Source: Indioceanicola profundi (GTDB taxonomy: Bacteria > Pseudomonadota > Alphaproteobacteria > Azospirillales > Azospirillaceae). From it: DNA of 64,000 nucleotides. The position numbers and the translations under genes were made by a program. The stretch is taken from assembly GCF_003568845.1 (NCBI RefSeq), contig NZ_CP030126.1:2383001-2447000 (forward strand), given 5' to 3'. The notes beneath the pieces were generated by a model, which was not told where the DNA came from, ran no database searches, and saw only the letters and a program-made list of their open reading frames with translations. This document shows positions 41,977-51,651 of the stretch, piece after piece; the first letter of the stretch is position 1, and every line of letters starts with the position of its first letter.

Positions 41977-42200
41977 CCTTCCCCACTGGTCGGGCCCTGA
42001 ACGTCGGCGTCATGCCTACTGCGGGTTGGGCTTGTTCGCCAGCGCTGCCGCATGACGTGCATATAGCCCTAAGATCGGGTTAAAGTCCCCATACTCTTGT
42101 AAGAAATTTGGGGTGCTAGGACAGGGTTCTTAGGTTCTACTTTCGTTTCCTCCCTGAAAGGCGTAGGCTGGGCATAGTCCAACCCTGTCCGGTTTCCGCC

Positions 42201-42725
42201 TTGATCCGTCTGGTTCGCCTCTTCTCCCTGATCGTGCCGGCCGCCCTCATCTCGGGGTGGGTCTCCGCGCCGCGTGCGGCGGAGGTGCTGTCCGGACCCG
42301 TGGCGGCGGAGGTGGTGAAGGTTGTCGATGGCGACACGCTGGATGTGCGGGTGCGCATCTGGCTGGACCAGGAAATCCTGACCAAGGTGCGGATGGATGG
42401 GATCGACACGCCCGAATCCCGCAGCCGCTGCAAGGCGGAGAAGGAGATGGCCCGCCGTGCCCGCGGCCGGCTGGAAAGCCTGGTCACCGGTGCCAAGGAC
42501 ATCGTGCTGCTGCGCGACATCTCGCACGACAAATATGGCGGCCGCGTGCGCGCCCGCGTCCTGCTGCCGGATGGAACCGATCTCGCGGCGGCCCTGATCG
42601 CCGAGGGCCATGCCCGGAAGTATGATGGCGGCAAGCGCAAGCCATGGTGCACCGGCCCTACGGCGGAAGGCACGGACAGCGTCGACAAGCCGGGTGAGCT
42701 GCAACTCGGCAAAGCGGCGGACTGA
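42201..42725 (+). CDS. Thermonuclease (SNase-like) family secreted nuclease
   Basis: A 174-residue Ca-dependent-nuclease-like OB fold. It has a signal peptide (about 1-26, ending PRAAEV) and VVDGDTLDVRVRIW with catalytic Asp. VRMDGIDTPESRSRCKAEKE and KYGGRVRARVLL contain the Arg/Glu catalytic residues, and LIAEGHARKYDG is present. The start codon is TTG at 42201, since no ATG or GTG gives the signal. The upstream 120 bp are AT-rich (for this genome), consistent with a promoter. The protein is presumably exported. Confidence 0.85.
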   Translation: MIRLVRLFSLIVPAALISGWVSAPRAAEVLSGPVAAEVVKVVDGDTLDVRVRIWLDQEILTKVRMDGIDTPESRSRCKAEKEMARRARGRLESLVTGAKDIVLLRDISHDKYGGRVRARVLLPDGTDLAAALIAEGHARKYDGGKRKPWCTGPTAEGTDSVDKPGELQLGKAAD

Positions 42726-42823
42726 TCCCGGACTGGAGTGACATCGGCGGGACAGAGGAACCCCCTGTCGCGCCGCCCGTTGCCCATGGGAGCCCGCCCC
42801 CTGCCGCCGCGGAGGCTGAACCC

Positions 42824-43405
42824 GTGCGTAGAACGACTCCCGTCCTCATGTCCCTTGTCGCCGTGCTGGCCCTGTCCGGCCCGATCCTGTCCGCATCGGC
42901 GCAGCAGCCCGCCGCGGATGGCGCGCCCGATCCGGGCTTCCGGGTGGAAATACAGGGCGTCCCCAACGACATGGACGAACAGTCCTTCGCCCAGGCGGTC
43001 CTTGCGGCATTGCCGGAGGAGCTGCTGAACCCCGAGCAGAACTTCAGCCGGACGGAAAGCTACGACCGGAATGCCGACTACCGGCTGCTGATGGTTTTCC
43101 ATGGCGGCGCCGAAGAGCCGCAAATGGCCGGGCTCTGCGCCCGGACCATGAACGGGCAGGCAGCAATACCGGAGGCCCCGCCGGCGGAGTTCCAGGCGCT
43201 GACCACCACCACCAAGGTGGCCGCCGCCTTCTGCCGGGATCAGGAGACGCTGAGCACCGCCACCGATCAGATGACCGGGGAAGTGATGCCGGACAAGGCG
43301 AGCTTCAGGTTCCTGGTGGGAGATGTGGCGAAGCAGCTTTTCCCCAGCGGCTTCCAGGTCATGCCGGGCACGCCCGCCGCCCTGACCGCCGCCCCGCCGG
43401 GCTGA
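42824..43405 (+). CDS. Secreted hypothetical protein
   Basis: 193 residues with a clear signal peptide (VLMSLVAVLALSGPILSASAQ) and no domain I recognise. The mature part has FRVEIQGVPNDMDEQSFAQA, LMVFHGGAEEP and AAAFCRDQETL; the two Cys (LCART, FCRD) could form a disulfide. The start is GTG at 42824, 98 bp after the nuclease gene, possibly the same transcript. A terminator follows, shared with the convergent Gln/Pro-rich secreted protein. Confidence 0.65.
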   Translation: MRRTTPVLMSLVAVLALSGPILSASAQQPAADGAPDPGFRVEIQGVPNDMDEQSFAQAVLAALPEELLNPEQNFSRTESYDRNADYRLLMVFHGGAEEPQMAGLCARTMNGQAAIPEAPPAEFQALTTTTKVAAAFCRDQETLSTATDQMTGEVMPDKASFRFLVGDVAKQLFPSGFQVMPGTPAALTAAPPG

Positions 43406-43431
43406 GGCGCGGTATCTTCGCTGCAAAGACG

Positions 43432-43468
43432 AACGGCCGGGACGCCCCATCGGGCATCCCGGCCGTTT
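43432..43468. terminator. Bidirectional terminator
   Basis: AACGGCCGGGACGCCC, loop CAT, CGGGCATCCCGGCCGTTT. The long stem with one mismatch lies between convergent secreted-protein genes. Confidence 0.85.
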
Positions 43469-43487
43469 CCGCTCGAGCCCCGACCCG

Positions 43488-44093
43488 TCAGCGCGGCGCG
43501 CTGGCGAGCTTCACGGCCACGTCGTAGACCGCCTCGTCATTGGTCTCAATGGTGTAGTCGCAGGAGCCGAACTTGTTGACCTGCTGCACCGGGATCAGTA
43601 TCTGCGGCTCCTGCGCGCCCGGGGCGACCACGGCCGTCCAGGCCTGCCGGCAGAATTTCGGCGGCGCCGGACGGGCGGCCTGCTGCTGACGCCCCTGCTC
43701 CTCCGGAATGGCGGTGTAGAGCACTTCCCAGAACAGGGTCTTCTCCTGCGGGATGTCGAAGGTGAGGATCGGCTTGATCTCCGGCGCCGGCTCATCCTCC
43801 GGCGCGTTCGGCCGGCGGGCTTCCAGGCGGCCGGTGAAGAGCTGCTGCCCATCCATCTGGATCACCACCTGGACCGGGGAGGCGGTGAGATTGGACAAGG
43901 TATGGGAAACCACCAGCGAGTTCGGCCCGGAGACGGGGCCCTGCGGAGCTTCCGGCGCGGCCGGCTGGCCTTCCTGCGGCTGTGCTGCCGGCTGGGCCGG
44001 CTGGGCGGGTTGCTCCTGAGCGGCCGCCGGAAGGGCCGCAGTCATGATCACGGCAGCCGCCAGCGCAGCCCCACGCACGCGTTCCAACATCAT
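43488..44093 (-). CDS. Secreted Gln/Pro/Ala-rich hypothetical protein
   Basis: 201 residues: signal peptide (ALAAAVIMTAALPAAAQ), then an AQPAQ-type low-complexity stretch (about 26-52), then a globular region. The globular region has SLVVSHTLSNLTASPVQVV, ILTFDIPQEKTLFWEVLYTA and two Cys (KFCRQA, GSCDYT). It is not recognisable. ATG 44093 is followed at once by a second ATG. It is convergent with another unassigned secreted protein, and both may be envelope proteins. Confidence 0.65.
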   Translation of the reverse strand: MMLERVRGAALAAAVIMTAALPAAAQEQPAQPAQPAAQPQEGQPAAPEAPQGPVSGPNSLVVSHTLSNLTASPVQVVIQMDGQQLFTGRLEARRPNAPEDEPAPEIKPILTFDIPQEKTLFWEVLYTAIPEEQGRQQQAARPAPPKFCRQAWTAVVAPGAQEPQILIPVQQVNKFGSCDYTIETNDEAVYDVAVKLASAPR

Positions 44094-44202
44094 TGCTTCG
44101 TTCGTCCCTTCTGAATTGGGGTTCGCCCAAACCTAACGGCTCAACGGGGCGAGGTCGAGATGGGAGAGACGCCGGATCACCGCCGTCCCGCAGGAAATCC
44201 AA

Positions 44203-44233
44203 TAAAAAAGGCGGCCGGGTCGCCCCGGCCGCC
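44203..44233 (-). terminator. Rho-independent terminator of acs
   Basis: On the minus strand GCGGCCGGGG, loop, CCCGGCCGC, followed by TTTTTT. It is a strong intrinsic terminator 26 bp past the acs stop. Confidence 0.92.
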
Positions 44234-44258
44234 GCTTCGGTTCGCGCGGGCCGATGCC

Positions 44259-46199
44259 TCAGCCGCGGTTCATCCGGTTGTCCACCAGTTCCGTCACCAC
44301 GCCGGGATCGGCCAGGGTGGAGGTGTCGCCCAGGGCCTCATGCTCGTTGGCGGCGATCTTGCGCAGGATGCGGCGCATGATCTTGCCGGACCGGGTCTTG
44401 GGCAGGCCGGGGGCGAACTGGATCAGGTCGGGGCTGGCGATCGGACCGATCTCCTTGCGCACCCAGGTCACCAGCTCCTTGCGCAGCTCCTCCGTCGGCT
44501 CCTCGCCGGCGTTGAGGGTGACATAGGCGTAGATGCCCTGGCCCTTGAGGTCGTGCGGATAGCCCACCACCGCGGCCTCGGCCACCTTGGGATGGGCGAC
44601 CAGGGCGCTTTCCACCTCGGCCGTTCCCATGCGGTGGCCGGAAACGTTGATGACGTCGTCCACGCGGCCGGTGATCCAGTAGTAGCCGTCCTTGTCCCGG
44701 CGGCAGCCGTCGCCGGTGAAGTACATTCCCTTGAAGGTGCTGAAATAGGTCTGGATGAAGCGCTCATGGTCGCCGAAGACCGTGCGCATCTGGCCGGGCC
44801 AGCTGTCGGCGATGCAGAGGTTCCCCTCCGTCTCGCCCTCCAGCCGGTTGCCCTCATTGTCCACCACCACGGGCTTCACGCCGAAGAAGGGCAGCGTGGC
44901 GGAGCCGGGCTTGGCGCCGATGGCGCCCGGCAGCGGGGTGATCAGGATGCCGCCCGTCTCCGTCTGCCACCAGGTGTCCACGATCGGGCAGCGCCCGTCG
45001 CCTACCACCTGATGGTACCAGAGCCAGGCCTCCGGATTGATCGGCTCGCCGACGCTGCCCAGGATGCGCAGGCTCTTGCGGCTGGTGCTCTTCACCGGCC
45101 CCTCCCCCTCGCGCATCAGGGCGCGGATGGCGGTGGGGGCGGTGTAGAAGATGCTGACCTGGTGCTTGTCGATGATCTGCCAGAAGCGGCTGACATCCGG
45201 ATAGTTCGGCACGCCCTCGAACATCAGCGTGGTGGCGCCGTTCGCCAGCGGGCCGTAGACGATGTAGCTGTGGCCCGTGACCCAGCCCACATCGGCCGTG
45301 CACCAGTAGACGTCGCCGTCATGGTAATCGAAGACGTACTGGTGCGTCATGGAGGCGTAGACCAGATAGCCGCCGGTCGTGTGCAGCACGCCCTTGGGCT
45401 TCCCGGTGGAGCCGGAGGTGTAGAGGATGAACAGCGGGTCCTCGGCGTTCTGCTCCTCCGGCGGGCAGTCGCTGGAGACCTTGGCGCACTCCTCGTCGTA
45501 CCAGATGTCGCGGCCGTCCACCCAGTTCACCTGGCCGCCGGTGCGGCGCACGGTGACCACGGTGTGCACGCCGGGGCAGCTCTTCAGCGCCTCGTCGGCG
45601 TTCTTCTTCAGCGGGACCTTGCGCCCGCCGCGCAGCCCCTCATCCGCGGTGATCAGGACGTTGCTGTCGCAGTCGACGATGCGGTCCTTGAGGCTGTCGG
45701 GGGAGAAGCCGCCGAAGACGATGGAGTGGACGGCGCCGATACGGGCGCAGGCCAGCATCGCATAGGCCGCTTCCGGGATCATCGGCAAGTAGATGGTGAC
45801 CCGGTCGCCCTTCTTGACGCCGCGCGCCTTCAGCACGTTCGCCAGCCGGCAGACATTCTGGTGCAGCTCGGCATAGGAGATGTGCTTCTGCTCATCCGGG
45901 CTGTCGCCTTCCCAGATGATGGCGGTCTGATCGGCGCGGGTCGGCAGGTGCCGGTCGATGCAGTTGTAGGCGACGTTGGTGGTGCCGTCCGCGAACCAGC
46001 GGATCTTCACGTCGCCGGTGAAGCTGGTGTCCTTCACCACTGTATAGGGCTTGAACCAGTGGATGCGCCGGCCATGCTCACCCCAGAACCCCTCCGGGTC
46101 GGAGATGGAGCGGTCGTACATCTGCTGGTACTTGGCGGCATCGACCCAGGCGGAACCGGCGAGTTCGTCGGGCACCGGGAAATAGGAGGTGTTGCTCAT
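44259..46199 (-). CDS. acs: Acetyl-CoA synthetase
   Basis: AMP-forming acetate-CoA ligase (646 aa). It has the adenylation motif [14 protein letters not shown] and the acyl-AMP region WWQTETGGI, with [14 protein letters not shown] and the acetylatable Lys in [14 protein letters not shown]. The length and C-terminal domain are complete. ATG 46199 ([13 protein letters not shown]) fits. About 460 bp of upstream DNA separates it from the next gene, leaving room for a regulated promoter. It is monocistronic with its own terminator. Confidence 0.97.
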   Translation of the reverse strand: MSNTSYFPVPDELAGSAWVDAAKYQQMYDRSISDPEGFWGEHGRRIHWFKPYTVVKDTSFTGDVKIRWFADGTTNVAYNCIDRHLPTRADQTAIIWEGDSPDEQKHISYAELHQNVCRLANVLKARGVKKGDRVTIYLPMIPEAAYAMLACARIGAVHSIVFGGFSPDSLKDRIVDCDSNVLITADEGLRGGRKVPLKKNADEALKSCPGVHTVVTVRRTGGQVNWVDGRDIWYDEECAKVSSDCPPEEQNAEDPLFILYTSGSTGKPKGVLHTTGGYLVYASMTHQYVFDYHDGDVYWCTADVGWVTGHSYIVYGPLANGATTLMFEGVPNYPDVSRFWQIIDKHQVSIFYTAPTAIRALMREGEGPVKSTSRKSLRILGSVGEPINPEAWLWYHQVVGDGRCPIVDTWWQTETGGILITPLPGAIGAKPGSATLPFFGVKPVVVDNEGNRLEGETEGNLCIADSWPGQMRTVFGDHERFIQTYFSTFKGMYFTGDGCRRDKDGYYWITGRVDDVINVSGHRMGTAEVESALVAHPKVAEAAVVGYPHDLKGQGIYAYVTLNAGEEPTEELRKELVTWVRKEIGPIASPDLIQFAPGLPKTRSGKIMRRILRKIAANEHEALGDTSTLADPGVVTELVDNRMNRG

Positions 46200-46663
46200 G
46201 GATGTGGTTTCCCCCCGCGGTTCGGGTTTGCTGTGAGGACCGCCCGTTCCGGCCGGAACCGGACCGGGCGCCTTCAGCCCATTGATTGGGGCCGATTATT
46301 CACCGGCTTGGACGCTCACTCAAGACACTCTGCCGCGTCGATGCGGCGATGAACGTCCCGACGCCGGAATCGCCGGCGGACATTTGGCCGCCCGGGCTTC
46401 CCCGAACAGGCGGAAGCCGCGCAAGTCCCGGTGCAACACAATCATAACCATACCGGCGCGTCATGCCCAACCCGGACCAAGGTATGAGGCAAAAGCGAGC
46501 AGGCCCAACCGCTTACCCCGTGCAGGCGGGCGTTTCGGGATGCCCTGCCCCGGCACATGTCGCGGATGCGCCGCTTTTCCGGATGTGGTAAAACTTCCGG
46601 CAGGCGGGCGGGTCGCCCCTCCGCTTTCGGAGTGGCGGCGCGGTAGGATCAAGGGGAGCGGCG
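46200..46663. other. 464-bp intergenic region upstream of acs
   Basis: No gene is supported here. It should hold the acs promoter (minus strand) and the start of the small plus-strand gene at 46664. The stretch around 46425-46500 is slightly AT-richer (CACAATCATAACCATACC). I see no strong repeat or hairpin. Confidence 0.4.
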
Positions 46664-46888
46664 ATGGGCGGCGACAGCAGCAATGCCGGTATGGCGGCGG
46701 ACGGCGCGGGCCGGCTGAGCCAGATCAGCAGCCGTACCAACCAGATGGCCATCGATGCCATTCTTCGCGTGATCCCGCGCGGACCCGACGGCTGGGCGAA
46801 CGCGGCGCTGGAGGCGCAGGTGGTGGCCCGCCGCATGGCCCAGGTCACGGCGGACTTCGAGGCGACGATTCGCCAGGATCAGGGCTGA
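46664..46888 (+). CDS. Small hypothetical protein
   Basis: 74 residues, unrecognised. The first 18 are Gly/Ala/Ser-rich, the rest predicted helical (ISSRTNQMAIDAILRVIP, ALEAQVVARRMAQVTADFEA). GGGGAG 7 nt before ATG 46664 supports translation. There is no membrane segment or Cys. Its stop overlaps the 3' end of the convergent Rieske gene by ten bases. Confidence 0.5.
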   Translation: MGGDSSNAGMAADGAGRLSQISSRTNQMAIDAILRVIPRGPDGWANAALEAQVVARRMAQVTADFEATIRQDQG

Positions 46889-47217
46889 CCGGCCAGCACC
46901 ACCGTTCCATCCTCGACCCGGACCGGCACCGCGCGGAGGCTGCGCCCAGTACAAGGGCCGCGCACACAGAATCCGTCATCCACCCGGAACTGCGCGCCAT
47001 GGGCGGAACATTGCAGGAACTGCCCATCCAGGCTCATGAACCGGTCGGGCGTCCAGTCCAGCGGCAGCCGGGCATGGGGGCATTCATTGCGGTAGCCGAA
47101 CACCTCCTCGCCCCGGCGCGCCACCAGCAGGCGCACCTGCGACGGCCCCTCCCCGCGGACGAAGCCGCGGGCCTGCCCGTCGGGAATATCGTCAAGCCGG
47201 CAGAGCACGGCCTCCAC
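46879..47217 (-). CDS. Rieske [2Fe-2S] protein
   Basis: A small soluble Rieske ferredoxin (112 aa). Cluster ligands are C-x-H in NECPHARLP and C-x2-H in QCSAHGAQF, spaced as in Rieske-type ferredoxins. FCVRGPCTGRSLRAVPV closes the fold. It may deliver electrons to an oxygenase or act in nitrite/sulfite-reductase-like systems; no partner is in the window. The start is GTG at 47217, two bases after the methyltransferase stop, so the two are translationally linked. Confidence 0.9.
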   Translation of the reverse strand: MEAVLCRLDDIPDGQARGFVRGEGPSQVRLLVARRGEEVFGYRNECPHARLPLDWTPDRFMSLDGQFLQCSAHGAQFRVDDGFCVRGPCTGRSLRAVPVRVEDGTVVLAGQP

Positions 47218-47219
47218 GG

Positions 47220-48035
47220 CTAGGCCTTCGTGGCCTGGAGGGAGAAGGAGAGGGCCAGCCGCGGCATGCCGTCCGGCAGCCGGTACATGCCCCCGGTTCC
47301 CGTCGGGACCATGCAGGGATAGAGCCGGTAGGGCAGTTCCTCATGCTCATTCAGGAAGTCGAGCCGCAGACCCGCTCCGATCAGCGCGTTCAGAATGTCG
47401 GAAATCGGGTGGATCCACTCATAGGTCCGGGTGCTCCGGATCGTCTCCGCCGCCCCGGTGTAGCTGGTCTGTTCATCGGTGGCGAGCGGTCGGTCGGCAG
47501 GAGTCCGGCGGTCGTAATGGGGCCGGATCACGCCCTCCACCTGCTCGAACGGAAGGATGGAGGGGTGGCTCTCCACCAGATAGAACCGCCCGCCGGGGAC
47601 CAGCAGGTCCGCCACGACCTGCGCCCAGCGCTTGAGGTCGGGCAACCAGTTGATGGCTCCCCAGGTCACATAGACGATGTCGAATCGCTCCCCGATCAAG
47701 GCGGGCGCGTCATAGACGTTCCCTTCCACGAATCGGGCCGGCACGCCCACCTCCGCCGAAAGGGTGCGGGCGGCGGCGATGGCGGCGGGGGAGAAGTCCA
47801 GGCCGGTGCAGACCGCTCCCCGCCGGGCCAGGGTCAGCGTGTCCTTGCCGAAATGGCATTGCAGGTGGACCAGCCGCTTGCCCTCGATATCCCCGATTTC
47901 CGCCGCCTCGATGGGATGCAGCGTGTCGATGCCGGCCCGGAACTCCGCCAGACGGTAGACGCCGGTGGCGTCCTTCAGGTGGATGGCGACCCGCTCATCC
48001 CAGTTGGTGCGGTTCGCCTCGAAGAACGCCTCCAT
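47220..48035 (-). CDS. Class I SAM-dependent methyltransferase
   Basis: 271 residues with MEAFFEANRTNWDERVAIH at the N-terminus, motif I LVHLQCHFGKDTLTLARRG, and then TGLDFSPAAIAAA and DIVYVTWGAINWLPDL. The Q-C-H-F-G-x-D-T-L motif I is typical of a widely distributed but uncharacterised group. The C-terminal region includes EELPYRLYPCMVPTGTGGMY. AAGGAGG 7 nt before ATG 48035 is a strong ribosome-binding site. The gene sits 11 bp after the EVE gene and is followed with 2 bp by the Rieske gene. Confidence 0.85.
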   Translation of the reverse strand: MEAFFEANRTNWDERVAIHLKDATGVYRLAEFRAGIDTLHPIEAAEIGDIEGKRLVHLQCHFGKDTLTLARRGAVCTGLDFSPAAIAAARTLSAEVGVPARFVEGNVYDAPALIGERFDIVYVTWGAINWLPDLKRWAQVVADLLVPGGRFYLVESHPSILPFEQVEGVIRPHYDRRTPADRPLATDEQTSYTGAAETIRSTRTYEWIHPISDILNALIGAGLRLDFLNEHEELPYRLYPCMVPTGTGGMYRLPDGMPRLALSFSLQATKA

Positions 48036-48046
48036 GTCCACCCTCC

Positions 48047-48460
48047 TTATGCGTCGATGCCCGCCAGCCCGCAGGCGTAGCGCCACTGTTCATCGGAAAC
48101 CGGACAGACGGACAGGCGGGACTGGCGGATCAACTGCATCTCCGACAGCACCGGGTCCGTCTTCATTTGCTTCAGCGTGACGGGGGTCTTCACCGGGACG
48201 ACCGGCTTCAGGTCCACCATGCCGAAACGGGCCGATTCGTCGCTGGGGTCCGGGTAGTATTCCTTGACCACCTCCGCCACGCCCACGATCTCCAGCCCCT
48301 CGTTGGAATGGTAGAAGAAGGCGCGGTCGCCGATCCGCATGGCCTTGAGATTGTTGGAAGCCTGATAGTTCCGGACGCCGTCCCAATGGGTGCGGCCGTC
48401 CTTCACGAACTGATCCCAGGAATATTTGAACGGCTCAGACTTCACCAGCCAGTAGGCCAT
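48047..48460 (-). CDS. EVE-domain protein
   Basis: 137 residues of EVE fold (PUA/YTH-like). MAYWLVKSEPFKYSWDQF, THWDGVRNYQASNNLKAMR and FFYHSNEGLEIVGVAEV are diagnostic. EVE domains are thought to recognise modified bases in DNA or RNA. ATG 48460 is the canonical start. It is in line with YciI, gpsA and tsaD, a gene order often seen in alphaproteobacteria. Confidence 0.93.
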   Translation of the reverse strand: MAYWLVKSEPFKYSWDQFVKDGRTHWDGVRNYQASNNLKAMRIGDRAFFYHSNEGLEIVGVAEVVKEYYPDPSDESARFGMVDLKPVVPVKTPVTLKQMKTDPVLSEMQLIRQSRLSVCPVSDEQWRYACGLAGIDA

Positions 48461-48513
48461 GACCCGCCTTGTCCTTTTTACTTGGTCGTGCGTGGGGAGG
48501 TGGATGCACGCGC

Positions 48514-48798
48514 TCAGGCGGCGGGGAAGACCTTGCGCCAGGGGCGGATCGTTACGGAAGCGAACAGACCGGCCTTGGCATAGGGGTCCTCGGCAGCGAA
48601 GGCCTCGGCATCCGCCTTGCTGTCGAAATTCATGATCAGCAGGCTGCCGATGGGCGTGCTGCCGTCCTCGGCGAAGATCGGGCCGGCCACGACCACTTTG
48701 TCGATCCGTGCTTCGATATAGGCCAGATGGGCCGGGCGGGTGGAAAGCCGGATGTCCAGGCTGCCCGGCTTGTCCAGGCACTCGATGATGAAGGCCAT
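48514..48798 (-). CDS. YciI family protein
   Basis: A 94-residue ferredoxin-fold protein (YCII-related). MAFIIECLDKPGSLDIRL, RPAHLAYIEARIDKVVVAGP and the family SLLIMNFDSKADAEAFAAED then DPYAKAGLF are present. The His in RPAHLAYI corresponds to the conserved active-site His of the family. The function is not established. It lies between gpsA and the EVE gene. Confidence 0.9.
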   Translation of the reverse strand: MAFIIECLDKPGSLDIRLSTRPAHLAYIEARIDKVVVAGPIFAEDGSTPIGSLLIMNFDSKADAEAFAAEDPYAKAGLFASVTIRPWRKVFPAA

Positions 48799-48905
48799 TG
48801 TCTTCTCCGCCTCTGCTGCGTGAGCGCTAAGTCAGGGCGGCACCCTACCCGAAGGGGTGCGGGCGGGTGAAGGGGCTGCTGCACCGGCCCGGCATGCGGG
48901 ACGGT

Positions 48906-49898
48906 TCAGACGCCCTCCACCCGGAAGGGCCGAGCCATCAGGGCCTCGATCACCTGGTCCAGGTCGGCGCCCCGGTTCAGGATGGCGTCCACCCCGGCGC
49001 AGATCGGCATGTCGACGCCCTTCGAGGCTGCCAGCTCCACCACGGCGCGGGCGGTGAAGACCCCTTCCGCCACGGAACGCCGCTCCCCCAATATGTCGGC
49101 CAACGCCCGTCCCTCGCCCAGCGCATAGCCCAGCGACATGTTGCGCGACTGGAGGGAGGAGCAGGTGAGCGTGAGGTCGCCCAGGCCGGACAGGCCCATC
49201 AGCGTCTCCGCCCTGGCGCCCAGCCGCAGGCCGAGCCGCGCGATCTCCGCCAGCCCGCGGGTGATCAGGGCAGCGCGGGCATTGTCGCCCAGCTTCCGCC
49301 CCTCCACCATGCCGCAGGCGATGGCCAGCACATTCTTGACCGCCCCGCCCACCTGCGCGCCCACCGGATCGTCGGACAGATAAGGCCGGAAGGTGCGCCC
49401 GCCCAGCGCCTCCACCAGCGCGCGGCCCACGGGTTCATCCGCGCAGGCCAGCGTCACCGCGGTGGGCAGGCCCCTCGCCACCTCCGCCGCGAAGGTGGGG
49501 CCGGACAGAACGGCCACCGGCGTGCCCGGCAGCTCCGCCGCCACCGCGTCCGTCATCAGGGAGCCGGTGTCCAGCTCGATCCCCTTGGCGCAGATCACGA
49601 CCGGCACGCCGGGTTTCAGATGCGGCTTCAGCGCGCGGCAGCCGGCGCGCAGATGCTGGGCCGGCGTGACCAGCAGCAGGGCGTCGGCATCGGCGGCCTC
49701 CGCCAGCTCGCCGGTGGCCCGGATGGACGGCTCCAGCGGGATGCCGGGCAGGAAAGCGGTGTTCTCGCGGCGGCTGGCGATGCTCTCCACCACCTCCGCC
49801 TCGCGCGCCCAGAGGGTGACCTCGCGCCCAGACCGCGCCGCGGCCATGGCCAGCGCCGTTCCCCAAGCCCCCGCCCCGATCACGCCGATCCGCTGCAT
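48906..49898 (-). CDS. gpsA: Glycerol-3-phosphate dehydrogenase [NAD(P)+]
   Basis: Makes sn-glycerol-3-phosphate for phospholipids from DHAP. 330 residues with the nucleotide loop [13 protein letters not shown], catalytic Lys in CAKGIE and in [14 protein letters not shown], the substrate segment LITRGLAEI, and [17 protein letters not shown] 49898 is the only reasonable start. The usual tsaD-gpsA adjacency is broken by a plus-strand toxin-antitoxin pair. Confidence 0.96.
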   Translation of the reverse strand: MQRIGVIGAGAWGTALAMAAARSGREVTLWAREAEVVESIASRRENTAFLPGIPLEPSIRATGELAEAADADALLLVTPAQHLRAGCRALKPHLKPGVPVVICAKGIELDTGSLMTDAVAAELPGTPVAVLSGPTFAAEVARGLPTAVTLACADEPVGRALVEALGGRTFRPYLSDDPVGAQVGGAVKNVLAIACGMVEGRKLGDNARAALITRGLAEIARLGLRLGARAETLMGLSGLGDLTLTCSSLQSRNMSLGYALGEGRALADILGERRSVAEGVFTARAVVELAASKGVDMPICAGVDAILNRGADLDQVIEALMARPFRVEGV

Positions 49899-50024
49899 TT
49901 CCCGACCCCTTCCAACTTTCGGACAGGCTTAGCGCGGGCGGCAGGCCGGCGCAATGCGGAGAGGCGGAGCGCTTCGCCGCCGCGGTCTGTTGTGAGGGCA
50001 ACAGCTCAATGGTAACCTGTCGCC

Positions 50025-50213
50025 ATGGACACCTATTCGCCCATCGAATCGGAATTCCCCTCCGCGCAGGAGGCGGAGGAGTATGACCGCTGGTTCCGTG
50101 CGGAAGTCGAGGCTGCGCTGAAAGAGACCGGCCCCCGCGCACCCCATGACCAGGTCATGGCCGAGATGCGGGCCAAGATCGCCGCAGCGAAAGCCCGCCT
50201 CGGGCGGACTTGA
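50025..50213 (+). CDS. Antitoxin of a ParE/RelE-type module
   Basis: 62 residues. The N-terminal part (EFPSAQEAEEYDRWFRAEVE) is helical. The rest, PHDQVMAEMRAKIAAAKARL, is a typical toxin-wrapping helix of relB/parD-like antitoxins. ATG 50025 is a short distance from the gpsA promoter side. The stop overlaps the toxin start (TGATG). It is not closely like any one named antitoxin family. Confidence 0.78.
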   Translation: MDTYSPIESEFPSAQEAEEYDRWFRAEVEAALKETGPRAPHDQVMAEMRAKIAAAKARLGRT

Positions 50214-50488
50214 TGCTGCCGATCATCTGGAGTCCGGCGGCACGCCGTAAGCTCGACCAGATCATCGGCTTCATCCTGGAGCGGAATCCGACCGCGGCAG
50301 AGGAGTTGCTGGAGCGGCTGGAAACGTCCGTGCTTCCGGCCTCGTCATACCCGTACATTTTCAGGGCGGGCAGGGTTCCCGGCACACGGGAGATCGTGGC
50401 GCACCCCAACTATATCGTCGTCTATGCCGTGCGCGCCGACCACATAGAAATCGTCACGGTGCATCACGCCCGCGAAAGATACCCCTGA
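50213..50488 (+). CDS. ParE/RelE-family toxin
   Basis: 91 residues: IWSPAARRKLDQIIGFI (the family N-terminal W-S/T-x-x-A-x-x-D-L-like helix), FRAGRVPGTREIVAHPNYIV and IVTVHHARERYP. The C-terminal Arg/Tyr pair and the E-I-V-x-H-P-N-Y segment are typical of ParE-like gyrase inhibitors, though RelE-type mRNA cleavage cannot be excluded. It overlaps the antitoxin stop by one base. The pair points opposite to the gpsA and tsaD genes that flank it. Confidence 0.85.
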   Translation: MLPIIWSPAARRKLDQIIGFILERNPTAAEELLERLETSVLPASSYPYIFRAGRVPGTREIVAHPNYIVVYAVRADHIEIVTVHHARERYP

Positions 50489-50494
50489 CCCTGT

Positions 50495-51568
50495 TCAGGC
50501 CTTCACCCCCGCGAAGGGCGCCGCCTTGGCTGCCGGATCGAGCGGCCAGCGTGGGCGGGGGGCGAAATCCAGCGGGTCGGTGAGGCCGAGGCGGAAGCGC
50601 TCCAGCCCGGCCCAGGCGATCATCGCCGCATTGTCGGTGCAGAGCTGCAGAGGCGGTGCGACGAAATCGAAGCGGCGGGCCGCGCACAGCTCCGCCAGCC
50701 GGGCGCGCAGCACCTTGTTGGCGGCGACGCCGCCGGCCACCACCAGGGCCCGTCCCTCCGGATGTTCCGCCCGGAACAGCTTCATGGCGCGGTTGCAGCG
50801 GTCCACAAGGCTGTCGCCCACGGCGCGGTGGAAGCTGGCGGCGAGGTCGGCCACATCCGCATCGGTCATAGCCTTGCCCAGCAGCTCCGCATGGCGGCGC
50901 ACGGCGGTCTTGAGGCCGCTGAAGCTGAAGTCGCAGCCCGGCTTGCCCTTCATGGGCACCGGCAGTTCGAACCGGCCGGGATCGGTGGCGCGGCCCGCCG
51001 CCTGCTCCATCCGCGGCCCGCCGGGATAGCCGAGCCCCAGCAGCTTGGCGGACTTGTCGAACGCCTCCCCCACCGCATCGTCGATGGTGGTTCCCAAGCG
51101 CCGGTAGCGCCCCACACCCTCCACCGCCAGCAACTGGCAGTGCCCGCCGCTGACCAGCAGCAGCAGGTAGGGGAACGCCACCCCGTCCGTCAGGCGGGCA
51201 GTGAGCGCGTGGCCTTCCAGATGGTTGACGGCGATGAAGGGCTTGCCCGTCACGGCGGCCATGGCCTTGGCCGTCATCACCCCCACCATGACCCCGCCGA
51301 TCAGGCCCGGACCGGCGGTGGCGGCGATGGCGTCGATATCTTCCAGCCCCGTCCCGGCCTCCTCCAGCGCGCGGCGGACAAGGCCGTCCAGATGCTGGAG
51401 ATGGGCGCGCGCCGCGATTTCCGGCACGACGCCGCCATAGGGCGCGTGGTCATCGAGCTGGCTCAACACCACATTGGACAGAACGGTGCCGCTGGCGGCG
51501 CTTCCGGTGGCTTCCACCACGGCCGCCGCCGTCTCATCGCAACTGGTTTCGATGCCGAGTACCTTCAT
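50495..51568 (-). CDS. tsaD: tRNA N6-adenosine threonylcarbamoyltransferase
   Basis: Catalytic subunit for t6A37 synthesis on ANN-decoding tRNAs (357 aa). [19 protein letters not shown] opens the ASKHA fold. Metal-binding [20 protein letters not shown], and [13 protein letters not shown] follow. ATG 51568 is the standard start; an in-frame upstream ATG is not needed. It is divergent from hemC with a short shared promoter region. Confidence 0.96.
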   Translation of the reverse strand: MKVLGIETSCDETAAAVVEATGSAASGTVLSNVVLSQLDDHAPYGGVVPEIAARAHLQHLDGLVRRALEEAGTGLEDIDAIAATAGPGLIGGVMVGVMTAKAMAAVTGKPFIAVNHLEGHALTARLTDGVAFPYLLLLVSGGHCQLLAVEGVGRYRRLGTTIDDAVGEAFDKSAKLLGLGYPGGPRMEQAAGRATDPGRFELPVPMKGKPGCDFSFSGLKTAVRRHAELLGKAMTDADVADLAASFHRAVGDSLVDRCNRAMKLFRAEHPEGRALVVAGGVAANKVLRARLAELCAARRFDFVAPPLQLCTDNAAMIAWAGLERFRLGLTDPLDFAPRPRWPLDPAAKAAPFAGVKA

Positions 51569-51651
51569 GATGGCGCGGAAGCTAGTGAAGCGGCAGGCTC
51601 GCGACAAGCGGCCGCTTCCCAACGCAGCCATTCGGCGATATGCAGACAGTC

